Below, piece by piece: positions 28,964-38,855 of a stretch of DNA of 64,000 nucleotides. The translations under genes and the position numbers were made by a program. Below the pieces are notes generated by a model that saw only the letters and a program-made list of their open reading frames with translations, made no database searches and was not told the origin of the DNA. Every line of letters starts with the position of its first letter. Position 1 is the first letter of the stretch. Source of the stretch: a virus; the IMG/VR virus record IMGVR_UViG_3300018080_000180, positions 1 to 64,000 of that record. One strand, given 5' to 3'.

Positions 28964-31708
28964 TTAAATGAATACTCCAACCCTTAGTCCGCCGAAGCCT
29001 CCGCCTCCACCTTCCATCGGAACCCCGCCGAGAATCATCGGAGTGCCAACAGATTCACCACTAATTATACCATTTGGAAGCACCACGCCCTCCCGCATGA
29101 CGATAATCGATCCAATGTTTTCTTCTGACGGGATACCGGCAGGCGTAATCGCAACACTCCCGGGAATAATGGTGGGTGATCCCATCGATTCACCAGAGGC
29201 GATTCCATTGGGAGTTATGGTAACTGCACCCGGAACGACAGTAGGCGCCCCGATCGCCTCTCCGGACGGTATTCCGGAAACGCTGATAGTCATGTTAACC
29301 TTGGGTGACCCCATCGATTCGCCAGAAGCTATACCGGACGGATTGACAGTCACGCTCCCAACAATAATAGAGGGGGATCCCATGGATTCGCTTGAGCTGA
29401 TTCCGCTTGGCGTTATGTTTACCGGACCCGCCACCACCGTGGGAGATCCGATCGATTCCGATGACCCTATGCCATTTGGAGATACTGTCACTGCTCCGAC
29501 GGATACGGTAATGCCGCCTGTTACCTCTCCTGACGCAACACCGTTTGGTTCTACGACCTGATCTCCAATAACGGCAGGAGATCCAATTGATTCGCCAGAG
29601 GATATCCCGGACGGGCTTATTGTTACCGATCCCGGAACGACCGTTGGGCTCCCAATGGATTCGCCAGAGGCGATACCATTTGGAGATATGGTAACCGCAC
29701 CTTCAACTACAGTCGGGCTGCCGATCGATTCTGAGGACGCTATGCCATCGGGAGTGACCGTAACCGCCCCGGGGACAACGGTCGGGCCTCCAATCGATTC
29801 TCCGGATGCAATCCCATCAGGAGTGATCGTCACAGATCCGGGGACAACAGTTGGGGATCCAATCGACTCGCCAGAAGCAATTCCGTTTGGAGTAACCGTC
29901 ACAGCTCCGGGTACAACAGTCGGACTCCCAATTGACTCGCTGGAGGAAATACCATTTGGAGACACTGTAACCGTCGTGGTGATCGTGGGGCTTCCCATCG
30001 ACTCGCCTGAAGATATCCCGGTCGGCGTAACTGTCTGTGCGGTTACAGAAAAATCAATAACGAAGTATGAATATTCAGCCGCAACGGATTTAGTACCAAT
30101 TCTATTTACACGCAGATTGGTGGTTGACGTAAAAGAATACCGGCAAAAGGATGATTCAGGCGAATCATTACTTCCCACGCTTGCACCGTAATTAGTATAA
30201 GCGCCACCGGGGAGTATGCAGACCGAATTGGCAAGCGTTATCGCCGAGATGGTTTCATCTGCCTGAGTAGTGGATGAATCCATCGAGATCGTTGAATGCT
30301 GTACGGTTGCTGATATCCCGGTGATCTCGACAACATACACGGTCGCATCCATTGCGTTGCCGGTTACGTCTTTATACCCGGTTACTGTCGTAGAGTTGGT
30401 GAGCTGATACCGCATTAACTTTTGAGCGGCAACATTATATGATCCGTTGTCGGTCTGATATGCTGACCCAACAAGGAAGGTCTTTGAGGTGTCAACGGAA
30501 CTTATAGTATCAGTCCCGGACGTAGCGCCTGACGCAAGTGACAAGTCGGCTTGCTGAACGTCAAACGCTTCACCTTCCATCACCTGCCAGTAACAGGTAC
30601 AGCTACCTCCCGGCGCGGCCCGAACAGATATTTGAAGATTGGTCGTGGATGTCAGTTCTACCATGAACCAAGACTTTGTATGCCACCACGTTTCGCCGCT
30701 ATCTTGTTGTATTCCGATTAGCGGGAAAGAATTAGCAAGCGTCACAGCGTCAATGGTTACATTGGTCGTTGTGGCCGATATGGATTGAGAGCCATGCTGT
30801 ACCTTGAATCCGTCCCCCTCAAACTCCCATATCTCATAGTAGATTGTCCCACTACTTCCCGATATGGCCCCCCGGTAGAACGTGGCTTTAATCGTGGTTC
30901 CATCAATCCAAAGTCGTGGTGCCCAACCTGAACGTCTTGGTTCCTTCTCTGCGTAATTTCCAGTATAGAAAATCACGCTCTTGTTAATGTCAATTATTCC
31001 GTGGGTCGATCCTACGTCAACGGTCTTCGATGTATCGCTATTGGCAAAAGCAACCGACCCTTGAATCTTCTGCACGAAAGCATCGTCACGGGATGGAATA
31101 AGGATGAGCGTGTGGCAGATAGATTGTTTTGAGTCAGACGACCCGAATGTCGTTGCGGCAATAGCACCTTCCGAAACGGTCGTGTTGCTATCGGCTATCG
31201 CAGAGTGAGTTGAATCTTCACGTTCTGTATATCCGCTCCGTGGGGACATTGAGGTATTCGACCCCTCAACACTCATGCAGTCCACAACCCAACAGCCTGA
31301 TGTGGCAGGATGCACCGCGCCAGTATCATGCGTAGTCGCAAAGTCAAGGTCAACGTCTACTGCGGCAGAATCATCAACGGCACCAAACGGAGTCTTATCA
31401 TCCACTCCGCTGTATGCCGATATAATCCCATACAGGTTGTCGCTTGCACAGGCAACGGAAAAGGTGAAATTCGATGCGGCCACATCCCCAGAATCGGCAA
31501 TCTTGTACAGCGTTGTCTGCCCGTGATAGTCAGAATCGCTGTCATACTTTTCTGTCCACCCAGCAAGAGACGCGCTGACTCCAGTCTCGTCTTGACTTGA
31601 GATAACAGCGATCATCAAGTCTCCGACAGTAAGGCCGGACGGCTTGGTAATCGTTATGGACGTACCAGTGGTATCGTTGTGCGCGGATGCTCTGAAGGCA
31701 ATGGCCAT
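28964..31708 (-). CDS. Fibre-like protein with about 15 tandem 20-aa repeats, 914 aa
   Basis: Residues 1-550 are a chain of beta-sandwich-like segments rich in Thr/Ser/Asp ('HNDTTGTSITITKPSGLTVG'). Residues about 560-880 are about 15 tandem units of roughly 20 residues with the core 'TPNGIASGESIGSPTVVPG'. The C-terminus is Gly-rich (GGGGGFGGLRVGVF). Repeats of this type occur in exposed phage and bacterial surface proteins. It is probably a fibre or decoration protein that meets the host surface. Repeat number could change by recombination. Confidence 0.6.
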   Translation of the reverse strand: MAIAFRASAHNDTTGTSITITKPSGLTVGDLMIAVISSQDETGVSASLAGWTEKYDSDSDYHGQTTLYKIADSGDVAASNFTFSVACASDNLYGIISAYSGVDDKTPFGAVDDSAAVDVDLDFATTHDTGAVHPATSGCWVVDCMSVEGSNTSMSPRSGYTEREDSTHSAIADSNTTVSEGAIAATTFGSSDSKQSICHTLILIPSRDDAFVQKIQGSVAFANSDTSKTVDVGSTHGIIDINKSVIFYTGNYAEKEPRRSGWAPRLWIDGTTIKATFYRGAISGSSGTIYYEIWEFEGDGFKVQHGSQSISATTTNVTIDAVTLANSFPLIGIQQDSGETWWHTKSWFMVELTSTTNLQISVRAAPGGSCTCYWQVMEGEAFDVQQADLSLASGATSGTDTISSVDTSKTFLVGSAYQTDNGSYNVAAQKLMRYQLTNSTTVTGYKDVTGNAMDATVYVVEITGISATVQHSTISMDSSTTQADETISAITLANSVCILPGGAYTNYGASVGSNDSPESSFCRYSFTSTTNLRVNRIGTKSVAAEYSYFVIDFSVTAQTVTPTGISSGESMGSPTITTTVTVSPNGISSSESIGSPTVVPGAVTVTPNGIASGESIGSPTVVPGSVTITPDGIASGESIGGPTVVPGAVTVTPDGIASSESIGSPTVVEGAVTISPNGIASGESIGSPTVVPGSVTISPSGISSGESIGSPAVIGDQVVEPNGVASGEVTGGITVSVGAVTVSPNGIGSSESIGSPTVVAGPVNITPSGISSSESMGSPSIIVGSVTVNPSGIASGESMGSPKVNMTISVSGIPSGEAIGAPTVVPGAVTITPNGIASGESMGSPTIIPGSVAITPAGIPSEENIGSIIVMREGVVLPNGIISGESVGTPMILGGVPMEGGGGGFGGLRVGVFI
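29010..30040 (-). repeat. Tandem coding repeat, about 15 units of about 60-63 bp
   Basis: Degenerate direct repeats encode G-I-x-S-x-E-S-[IM]-G-S-P-x-V-V-P-G. Units differ at wobble positions, so the repeat is kept at protein level, not by recent DNA duplication. The adjacent 183-aa protein ends with one further unit (GIQSSEVLGEVAV). Confidence 0.85.
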
Positions 31709-32259
31709 TACGACACCGCAACCTCTCCAAGAACCTCAGACGACTGGATTCCCTGTGGCGATACCAGCTTGTCCCTGACCATGCCGCTCTGAGCCATTAC
31801 AACGAGTGGAGCACCACGCTCTCCGTTGAAGTTGATTGCGTAAAACGGCACGGGAATGGTGGAAACGACCGGAGCTACCAATGCAATGTGCGTGATATTC
31901 TGATACCACCCTGCTGCACGTATGTTTGACACGAGGTCGGGAATATCGATTATACCACTTCCAAGGTCTCCGTCGTATGACCCTATCGCGTCGATGACGT
32001 ATTGCTCGGAATCGTAGCTCCTTGCATGTATGTGCCTATAGGCAAGCCTGCCTTCTTCCTCTGGAGAAACCCAGCCGGAATCGTTAAATACCGAGTAAAC
32101 GGTGGCACCATCATGGAAGTAAGAAAACCTCCACGATCCAACATCGTCCACGCTGACCGGGTTAAAGCAGCTGCCGCACTGCACCTCGTATAGCACGGCA
32201 CCCGGAAACGACCCAGACACGAGCGAGTTCGACTCGCCTATGAGGATAACAAGCGACAT
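31708..32259 (-). CDS. Virion-associated protein, 183 aa, ending in one fibre repeat
   Basis: The protein has a hydrolase-like feel ('LVILIGESNSLVSGSFPG', 'NITHIALVAPVVSTIPVPFY') but no clear catalytic set, and the last 18 residues ('SPQGIQSSEVLGEVAV') are a single unit of the repeat found 15 times in the next protein. Start and stop overlap the repeat protein by one base. It probably docks on, or is an extension of, the fibre. Confidence 0.55.
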   Translation of the reverse strand: MSLVILIGESNSLVSGSFPGAVLYEVQCGSCFNPVSVDDVGSWRFSYFHDGATVYSVFNDSGWVSPEEEGRLAYRHIHARSYDSEQYVIDAIGSYDGDLGSGIIDIPDLVSNIRAAGWYQNITHIALVAPVVSTIPVPFYAINFNGERGAPLVVMAQSGMVRDKLVSPQGIQSSEVLGEVAVS

Positions 32260-32268
32260 GCTATCCTT

Positions 32269-32679
32269 TTACAGCTTGAAAATGTACGGCGTTGACGCCT
32301 GCCACTGCACCGTGATATCGCCACCGTTGGGCGTTACCGGGAGGCCGCTTCCTGTATCGATGTAACAGATAAGCGTGCTGGTAGACTCCGTGCCGGTGTG
32401 CTTGTAAAGCAGAACGCCGTCCGCCGCATCTCCGGTAACCGAAGAAAAGGTGGTGTCGTTCGCATCGCAGGCACCATCGGTGTCGGGTGTCGACTGACCG
32501 GCGAGTGATTCAGTTGCCACACGGGCAGCCCCGGCAATATCGTCGAGGTTCTGATCGGCCGAAAGATTCGGGTCATCGTCGGTTTCGTCGATAAGGATCG
32601 CCTTGATCGTGTCATTGACCCAGTCAATGTTCCCGTTGGCGAACTCGTTTCGACCGTAATCAAACATTCCAGTGGCCAT
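32269..32679 (-). CDS. Phage structural protein, 136 aa (widespread family)
   Basis: The sequence follows a pattern I recall from many phage genomes: 'ANGNIDWVNDTIKAILID', 'DQNLDDIAGAARVATESLAG', 'DTTFSSVTGDAADGVLLYKH', 'LICYIDTGSGLPVTPNGGDI'. It folds as a beta-sandwich by appearance and ends 'TPYIFKL'. In those genomes it is found among tail and head-decoration genes. Exact role unknown. Confidence 0.6.
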   Translation of the reverse strand: MATGMFDYGRNEFANGNIDWVNDTIKAILIDETDDDPNLSADQNLDDIAGAARVATESLAGQSTPDTDGACDANDTTFSSVTGDAADGVLLYKHTGTESTSTLICYIDTGSGLPVTPNGGDITVQWQASTPYIFKL

Positions 32680-32702
32680 TATGGCCCCCTTTCAGAAGAG
32701 GT

Positions 32703-33005
32703 TTAGTATTCAGCACCATCTATAAAAATATAGACCTTGTTTAAAAAGCTGGCGTTTCCACTTACTGAATCGCCAGCATCAAGAACTATGAACGGATCGA
32801 GCTGATATGTCTCTTTTGCGGCAAGCTGCTTCGATGGAATCAGCGATACACCATCGACACTCAGGTTAAATGACTGCGGGTTTGACAGGTCGGTATTGAC
32901 AACCACAATGCTTCTGATAATAGCCTGTCTCCCGGTCGGAACCACGTACACCGAAGATACTCCGGTAGGAATAACCCCGTGGAATAATTTTGCTGCTATT
33001 TTCAT
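32703..33005 (-). CDS. Small beta-sandwich structural protein, 100 aa
   Basis: Strand-rich sequence 'SSVYVVPTGRQAIIRSIVVVN', 'SFNLSVDGVSLIP', 'DPFIVLDAGDSVSGNA', typical of small phage head- or tail-decoration proteins. It overlaps the upstream gene by four bases. No motif gives a precise function. Confidence 0.55.
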   Translation of the reverse strand: MKIAAKLFHGVIPTGVSSVYVVPTGRQAIIRSIVVVNTDLSNPQSFNLSVDGVSLIPSKQLAAKETYQLDPFIVLDAGDSVSGNASFLNKVYIFIDGAEY

Positions 33006-33241
33006 ATCCCCATCAAAATCAGCTCTTCGAGGTTCTGTTGAACCTGCTGCGCAAAGAACCGATTGGTTACAGGATTGAGTTGCCGATTATTCACCGAGCG
33101 CAGGAACTCGATGTCGGTTGTATTTATTGACGCCTGCCGAGCAATGCGATCAATAGACGACTCTATTCCCTCGTTTCTTGCATGCGAGGATTCTCTGTTG
33201 AGAAACCGCTCGGGCCTTGTTATCGATCTGCCTCTCGCCAT
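33002..33241 (-). CDS. Unknown 79-aa protein of the tail module
   Basis: The ATG at 33241 shares one base with the stop of the upstream 376-aa gene; a longer frame upstream has no support. The protein is helical and Arg/Asn/Gln-rich ('SSIDRIARQASINTTDIEF', 'FFAQQVQQNLEELILMG'). It could be a small assembly factor. Confidence 0.5.
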   Translation of the reverse strand: MARGRSITRPERFLNRESSHARNEGIESSIDRIARQASINTTDIEFLRSVNNRQLNPVTNRFFAQQVQQNLEELILMGI

Positions 33242-34371
33242 TATGATACTCCTATGTAAGCGCGACCCTCGTTGTTGTTCATGTCGCGATAGTAGGCAGC
33301 GAGCGCAGAGTCGGATATATGCTTGTTGTAAAGCCTGAAATCGAACCACGACCCGGGCGTGATATTCAGCGCCGGAAGCGATGCACTGCTCTTGGCATAG
33401 TACATCTGCCATCCATTTATCGAATCGCCGTAAGCGGTCAACGGAATCGCAGGACCGCCCTGACCCAACTCGACATCAACCCCGCCCTTCGTCCAGATAA
33501 TGACGGTATAGGCGCCGGCTTGGGGATTGTTCACCATGGGAGTATCGGCAGTCGTCAGGAACGCCGATCCGGATATTTCATCAGGCCCATCAATGGCCGT
33601 GACGTAGGTCCGGGGTAGCTGGTAAGCATTGGCCCGATCATAGAGCAGGAAGCGGTAGCTGGTAACCCACGCCTTCTTGCCTATCGACAGCTCGTCCTGA
33701 TAGCCCCACTCGCTCATGGTGCGCTCGGCAACGGTCCCGAGCTTCGGCTTGATTATTGCATTGTGCTTCCGGGTGGTCAGCCTGAACTCTGAGGCAGCGA
33801 AACGAATAAGGAACTGAGCTCTCTGGGACTCGCATTTAACCCCCGAAAATACGGCCTCAGCCATGTCTGGAAGGTCTTCTGTAATCGCGTCCGGGGTGTA
33901 GCGCTCCCCGTCCATGTAGATCTCCAGATCGACTTCCTGAGCGTTTCTGAGCCCCCGAGAGTTATATCCGGAGGCGCCCTTGTTATCGTCGTCCTGAGGG
34001 CGAATCTGCAACTGAGTCATATCGACCTCGAAGCTGTCGTCCTCCTTGCCCGGGCCGGCATCTTCCTGACGGGTGTGGATCTCGCACTCGATCTCGGTTC
34101 CTGTAGATAAAGCGTCGAAATCGCTCTCATCCTTGTCGGTATAAGCAGGTTTGTTGTGGGTAACGCGATCATACGTCGCAAGCTCCCATACCTTGCGATC
34201 GTTCCTGTCCACCACTATCGAGCGCTGGATCTTGTTTTCGTCGAAAAACACCAGCGTCCCGATATTGGCCATGGGACGAACCCACTCAGGATTCTGATAC
34301 ATGCTCCACCCTATGCCCTGAGACGGCTCAAAGGCATAGCGGAGGCATCTTGCCACCCTTACCAGACTCAT
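33241..34371 (-). CDS. Structural protein with C-terminal LamG-like domain, 376 aa
   Basis: The N-terminal half is mixed; residues about 230-370 read like a concanavalin/LamG jelly roll ('AYTVIIWTKGGVDVELGQGG', 'INGWQMYYAKSS', 'GSWFDFRLYNKHISDSALAA'), a glycan-binding fold common in tail proteins. It lies between the glycosyltransferase and small tail genes. A receptor- or capsid-surface-binding role is inferred. Confidence 0.55.
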   Translation of the reverse strand: MSLVRVARCLRYAFEPSQGIGWSMYQNPEWVRPMANIGTLVFFDENKIQRSIVVDRNDRKVWELATYDRVTHNKPAYTDKDESDFDALSTGTEIECEIHTRQEDAGPGKEDDSFEVDMTQLQIRPQDDDNKGASGYNSRGLRNAQEVDLEIYMDGERYTPDAITEDLPDMAEAVFSGVKCESQRAQFLIRFAASEFRLTTRKHNAIIKPKLGTVAERTMSEWGYQDELSIGKKAWVTSYRFLLYDRANAYQLPRTYVTAIDGPDEISGSAFLTTADTPMVNNPQAGAYTVIIWTKGGVDVELGQGGPAIPLTAYGDSINGWQMYYAKSSASLPALNITPGSWFDFRLYNKHISDSALAAYYRDMNNNEGRAYIGVS

Positions 34372-35300
34372 GCTTCTGTGGGCTCCTCTGCCATCTCAGC
34401 GGGGATGTCCTCGGGGCGCCCGTCGCGGACGGCCTGAAGCATCGCCTCGTACATATCCTTCATCCTTACGACCTTCTCGATCTGGCTGCGAGCCTGATCA
34501 AGACCTCTCTTGTCTGCCATGGCCTTGGCTACCCGGGCAGCGGCGCCGGCCTTGTAGATGCTGTTCTTGCAGCTCTCTATCTGGCCAAGGAGGATAATTT
34601 CCTTGTTCTGCGGGTTGATATCAGGCAGCTCATCCATTAGAAACCTCCCCGGCACCAAGTGCCTTACATGACAATGTGTGTCAACGAATATCTCGAAGCC
34701 GGCCTCTCGGGCAGCAATACAGAACCCGACATCCTCCCCGGTACTGACGCGCATCTTTTTGCCGTCAACCTCGGTCTCAATAATGCGATGATAAAACCAC
34801 GGATACTCGACCTTTTCGAACACCTCTTTGGCAACATACAGGAATCCGGCGCCGCACCAGTCGACCTTCAAGAGTGGCTCGGCAGTTTCGGCGTACTTCT
34901 TTTGGGTGAGAACCTTCCAGTACCTTTCGCCGGCAGCAATATTGCCGTCCATCCACCCGCAGGTGTACTCCTCGTCATCCATATCCATCACGGTCGAATG
35001 ACGGCTCTTGTACATTCCGGAGATTATCTGCTTCCCGCGACCAAGAAGACGCTCTGCCTGTTCAACCGTAAAGGCGATATCAGAATCAACGAACAGAAAG
35101 CCTTCAATGTCTCCCCTGATTTTCTGAATGGCCTCATACGCATGGCCGCCATTCACAAGCGTGTTTCTGCTGTCGGCGACAAGCGTACCGCGAACATTCA
35201 TCCACGTAGCCTTTTTGCCCATGGCAGCTTTGAGCGCCTCAATAGAGTCCATACATTCGGGCTCTATTCGCTCATAGTAAGGGGTGCAGATTTTCAGCAT
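34368..35300 (-). CDS. GT-A glycosyltransferase within the tail module
   Basis: The ATG at 35300 has GGAG five bases upstream. 'LKICTPYYERIEPECMDSI' is the typical first strand of GT-A enzymes; 'EGFLFVDSDIAFTVEQAERL' carries the DxD metal motif, and 'VDWCGAGFLYVAKEVFEKV' and 'GEDVGFCIAAREAGFEIFVD' are the acceptor-side motifs. A charged helical tail follows. It stands alone among structural genes and could glycosylate a virion protein; the substrate is unknown. Confidence 0.75.
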   Translation of the reverse strand: MLKICTPYYERIEPECMDSIEALKAAMGKKATWMNVRGTLVADSRNTLVNGGHAYEAIQKIRGDIEGFLFVDSDIAFTVEQAERLLGRGKQIISGMYKSRHSTVMDMDDEEYTCGWMDGNIAAGERYWKVLTQKKYAETAEPLLKVDWCGAGFLYVAKEVFEKVEYPWFYHRIIETEVDGKKMRVSTGEDVGFCIAAREAGFEIFVDTHCHVRHLVPGRFLMDELPDINPQNKEIILLGQIESCKNSIYKAGAAARVAKAMADKRGLDQARSQIEKVVRMKDMYEAMLQAVRDGRPEDIPAEMAEEPTEA

Positions 35301-35315
35301 GACAACTCCTGTCAA

Positions 35316-36737
35316 TTAGGTGGCTGATTCGTACATGAGCTCGAAGCTCGTAGTTCCAATTTGTGCAGTAACTGTGCCGGCAGCCGTCGGCGAACCGGCC
35401 GAAGCGACTCCATCAGAAAATGCAGCAAAGCGACCGCTGTCGTCCTTCACATCGCCGGTAAACACAAAAGCAGTGTCATCGACCTCCACATAGGTGGTTT
35501 CATAATACCCGCCGATATACAACGTCGCAGTGTTGCCACGAGGGCGAATCTTTGTCGCTTCAAGCCAACGGTCACCATGGATAAGCAGGTTGGCATAGGT
35601 ATTGACAAAACGATCTTCGTCGGTCGTCAGCGCATCGAACGACTGAATCAAAGCAAGACTGCTGGTATCAGGATCCTCGGTCCAGATCTGATACTGGGCG
35701 TATCGATAGGTTGTCTGGGCGGCCTGCCACGCCACGCGAGTTTCAGCTGCGGTGATCATGTCGGTTGTGTTGTACTCTTGCAGGATGTACCGAGTTGCTA
35801 TTCCGTAGCCGTTATCAATCAACGAAGGGTCAACGGCGCCACGCGACATGCTGTGGAACACCTGTGAATCAGATGGAGATGTATCCTGTGACCACGACTG
35901 ATCAAGTATGCCAAGAATATCTACGTCGTTCGGAGGTATCGTCGCGAGCACCTGCCCGGCATCGATTGTTATCCCGGTAGCCTCAAGGAGAATGTTCGTG
36001 CCATTGGCCGTATTCGGGTTGATGTTAACCGTTCCAGAGTCAAGATCAAGGGTTATCCTCGACTGAGTAGCACCCGGTCCACCAATTATGACTTCCTTAT
36101 TCCCGGTAAACTGCAGGCTCCCGTCATAGGACGGAGAGTCGACAACGGTAGAAACGAGAAGTGCCCCGAGGCCAGAGTTGAGGCCCATGTAGCCCCACGA
36201 GTCGGTACGGTAGTTACCGAACCGAATGTAGTTGTCTTCCTCGATCCAGATGTCCTCGACCGTTTCGAGTGGAAGCTGGAGGTCGACAATAACATTGGGC
36301 TCCCCATCGATCAGAATGTCGTCGCCGGCATAAACTTCGATGCCGGTTGCTGCCCTCGTCGTCACAAAAAGGGCAGACCGTGACGTCGAATAGCTCATCG
36401 AAGCCTCGGGTACAGTCGTACTCCCGAAGTTGATGGCCTCATTATCGGGGATATATGCGCCCTTTTCGAGCACCATCTTTGTGCCGTCAATGAACGTAAC
36501 ACCGTCGGTATCGGTGATATTGAACCCATCGCTATCGACCAGCGCAAGTCTGCCGACAGTGAGGCCATGATCACGCGAATTCAATCCATGATAGGTCGTG
36601 CTTCCGATCCTGTGAACCAGCTGCTTGTCATCGGTGCTCAGACCGATCTGATTATCCTGAAGCTCCTTGGTCCCGCCAAGAAGCGTCAGCTCGGAATAGA
36701 GACCATTCTCACGAAGTATTTGTTTGTCGACTGCCAT
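35316..36737 (-). CDS. Tail fibre or spike-like protein, 473 aa
   Basis: Beta-rich throughout, with many Gly/Asp turns ('IGGPGATQSRITLDLDSGTV') in the middle, which resembles trimeric fibre shafts. The C-terminal 150 residues form a separate domain ('WQAAQTTYRYAQYQIW', 'GNTATLYIGGYYETTYVEVD'). It is directly downstream of the nozzle protein, where P22- and T7-like phages often keep adhesins. Receptor specificity cannot be read. Confidence 0.5.
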   Translation of the reverse strand: MAVDKQILRENGLYSELTLLGGTKELQDNQIGLSTDDKQLVHRIGSTTYHGLNSRDHGLTVGRLALVDSDGFNITDTDGVTFIDGTKMVLEKGAYIPDNEAINFGSTTVPEASMSYSTSRSALFVTTRAATGIEVYAGDDILIDGEPNVIVDLQLPLETVEDIWIEEDNYIRFGNYRTDSWGYMGLNSGLGALLVSTVVDSPSYDGSLQFTGNKEVIIGGPGATQSRITLDLDSGTVNINPNTANGTNILLEATGITIDAGQVLATIPPNDVDILGILDQSWSQDTSPSDSQVFHSMSRGAVDPSLIDNGYGIATRYILQEYNTTDMITAAETRVAWQAAQTTYRYAQYQIWTEDPDTSSLALIQSFDALTTDEDRFVNTYANLLIHGDRWLEATKIRPRGNTATLYIGGYYETTYVEVDDTAFVFTGDVKDDSGRFAAFSDGVASAGSPTAAGTVTAQIGTTSFELMYESAT

Positions 36738-36740
36738 TGG

Positions 36741-38852
36741 TTACTCCTCGCAGACTTGTCCGCCGACGTCCTGCACAACGTCGTCGCCTGTTATTGCTGT
36801 GCCGCCATTATCGTTCCAGATATCGCTCCCAGAAAGCTCGGTGCCGCCATTGTCCTGAACAACGTCGTCGCACGCCTCCTCGTTCGTCCAGAACCAGAGG
36901 ATATACCCGTCTTCCTTTGAATAGGTGCTCACACACCTGTAAAACGGATCCATGCGATCGAGGATCTTTTTGATGGCCGAAAGGCTCGTGGATGAATCTA
37001 CCGCATAGTCGGTCGTTCCCCACTTTCTGCCATCATAGGTTCTGAACGAGAATTCAGAGGTAAGGCCAAAGATGAGGTTCGACCGCACCCTCTGGAAGCT
37101 CTCCCAGAATATGATTCCAATGTCGCCATCGTAGACGGTGAGGTCATCGATACGGGCGACGAACTCGCCGATATCCTTGTTGCCGGCGTTGACAACGGTC
37201 TGGAGCGAGGTACCATAAGTTTCATTCGGATGAAAGACCGAGAAGTTACCGGCAAACGCCTCCATGTGGACGACACGCTGGTGCGTCTTGAAATACTGGA
37301 TGTCTCTCCGATAGTAGCCAGCTCTGAATATATTGGTAAGCTGACTGTATCTTGCCTCGTCATCGTTTCGGTTACAAGCAAACATGAATCCGCTGTCAAT
37401 AACTCCACGATCTCCTCCGACCATGGCGTTAAAGAAACGGGCAGGGATGTACAGGTCGCTCTCCGAATTGATTCTGGCGTCGATTGACGGAGAAGAGGAT
37501 CCATCGGTGACAACGTCGGGGAGAACATCAAAGTAGGTACGCTGGAACTCGTAGGTTTTCCCGACAGCGGTATCGGCGACCCCAAGAGTATAGGCGATTG
37601 GCACACCACTGATCGACGTGTCCGCAATGGTAACCCGAGTTGGGCTGACATATCCGGTAATATGAGTATAAGCACCAGTGTGAAAAAAGATCGGTTTACC
37701 AACATCAGTAGCCTCGAATACTTCCAGCGCGGGTCCAGACACCTTGTCAAGGATTCCACCGGATATGTTTGCCATCCCTATGCGTCCGCCACCTATCGCG
37801 ATCGCGTTGTTTCCGGTTGTAATTCCAGTTACCAAGTCTGGACCAACACTCTGAATCGACCCGACAAGGCCATTGATATCCTTGATGGCCGCACCACGAT
37901 CCGGGGCATCAAAGCCTACGCTCCCGAGAATTGGAGAAACGGCGTATGGCGGACCAGCAGGATTAACAGAAACCATCATCACCTTTGCAACCGGAACATC
38001 ATCAACCCACACAACCTGATCGACACGGTTGCCGATCCACTGGCCGGCCGAAAACACCCGACCGGGCTCAGCCCCCTTTGTTCCAATATTCTTGGTCCGA
38101 TAAATAGAAGCAGAGCTGGCAGAGTAGTTTCCAGCAGGAACCTCGATGTTTCCTACCGGAGTGTCGGTAGCGGTTGGGCTGATCTCTGTTGCACGAAACA
38201 CGTCTCCGTAATCTACACTGTCAATCTCTTGACAGGTGCCACTCTCCCACAAAAGCTCGCTGGTTCCATCGGCGCGATTCCCGGTATAATCGGAAAACGG
38301 AAACCTTGACAACGAATAGGTGTACCGATACCCGTAGATCTTTGACGAATCCTCTGGAACTCCAGTGATCAGCGTGGTGGGAACACCCTCGTTGATACGG
38401 TACATATAGTAAAACGATTCGTCAAGAACAATCCGATAGATGGCATCACCGCTGAACAGGTAGGCTTCTTTTTCGTAAACCGCAATGTCGCCGTCGGTGT
38501 CCGATACAGCAGTGCTGCTGAAGTTTTCTACTGGCGTGTAAGTCGTTATCGGCTTGTCAGTTACGTAGACTGTCGAACCGTACTGCCAGATGACAAGGCC
38601 CATATTCTCGTGATCTGCACGGGCATTAAGATCCCCGCTGGGGGTCGCGACGTCCGTGTACAAACGAGATCCCGGGCGTCCTTCGGCCCACGTCCGGTAG
38701 TTGTTTACATTGACACTCTTTTCAGAATATCCAACAGGGATGCCGGACCCGGGAGGAGCCTGCAACATGCCACGCCAGCTCTTCTGAAGTATATCGAAGG
38801 GCTGCTCAGCTCTGGTTATGTTAACCGGACGTTTGAGCTGAATCTTGGACAT
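36741..38852 (-). CDS. Tail nozzle/tubular-B-like protein, 703 aa
   Basis: Long beta-strand-rich protein with repeated blade-like segments ('LVIWQYGSTVYVTDKPITTY', 'DIAVYEKEAYLFSGDAIYRI', 'FAGNFSVFHPNETYG', 'AIKKILDRMDPFYRCVS'), as expected for the beta-propeller nozzle of short-tailed phages (P22 gp10, T7 gp12). It follows the connector gene directly. The C-terminus has two near-repeats (DDVVQDNGG ... DDVVQDVGG). No enzymatic motif is seen. Confidence 0.65.
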   Translation of the reverse strand: MSKIQLKRPVNITRAEQPFDILQKSWRGMLQAPPGSGIPVGYSEKSVNVNNYRTWAEGRPGSRLYTDVATPSGDLNARADHENMGLVIWQYGSTVYVTDKPITTYTPVENFSSTAVSDTDGDIAVYEKEAYLFSGDAIYRIVLDESFYYMYRINEGVPTTLITGVPEDSSKIYGYRYTYSLSRFPFSDYTGNRADGTSELLWESGTCQEIDSVDYGDVFRATEISPTATDTPVGNIEVPAGNYSASSASIYRTKNIGTKGAEPGRVFSAGQWIGNRVDQVVWVDDVPVAKVMMVSVNPAGPPYAVSPILGSVGFDAPDRGAAIKDINGLVGSIQSVGPDLVTGITTGNNAIAIGGGRIGMANISGGILDKVSGPALEVFEATDVGKPIFFHTGAYTHITGYVSPTRVTIADTSISGVPIAYTLGVADTAVGKTYEFQRTYFDVLPDVVTDGSSSPSIDARINSESDLYIPARFFNAMVGGDRGVIDSGFMFACNRNDDEARYSQLTNIFRAGYYRRDIQYFKTHQRVVHMEAFAGNFSVFHPNETYGTSLQTVVNAGNKDIGEFVARIDDLTVYDGDIGIIFWESFQRVRSNLIFGLTSEFSFRTYDGRKWGTTDYAVDSSTSLSAIKKILDRMDPFYRCVSTYSKEDGYILWFWTNEEACDDVVQDNGGTELSGSDIWNDNGGTAITGDDVVQDVGGQVCEE

Positions 38853-38855
38853 CCG

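Noticed and set aside
29010-30040. Regular direct repeats suggesting a CRISPR array
   Set aside because: Units are adjacent coding repeats without spacers, all in frame in one protein.
28968-30191. Two plus-strand frames of repetitive Pro/Ser/Asp sequence
   Set aside because: They are the reverse reading of the tandem repeat and share its period. The minus-strand reading continues into a long sensible protein.
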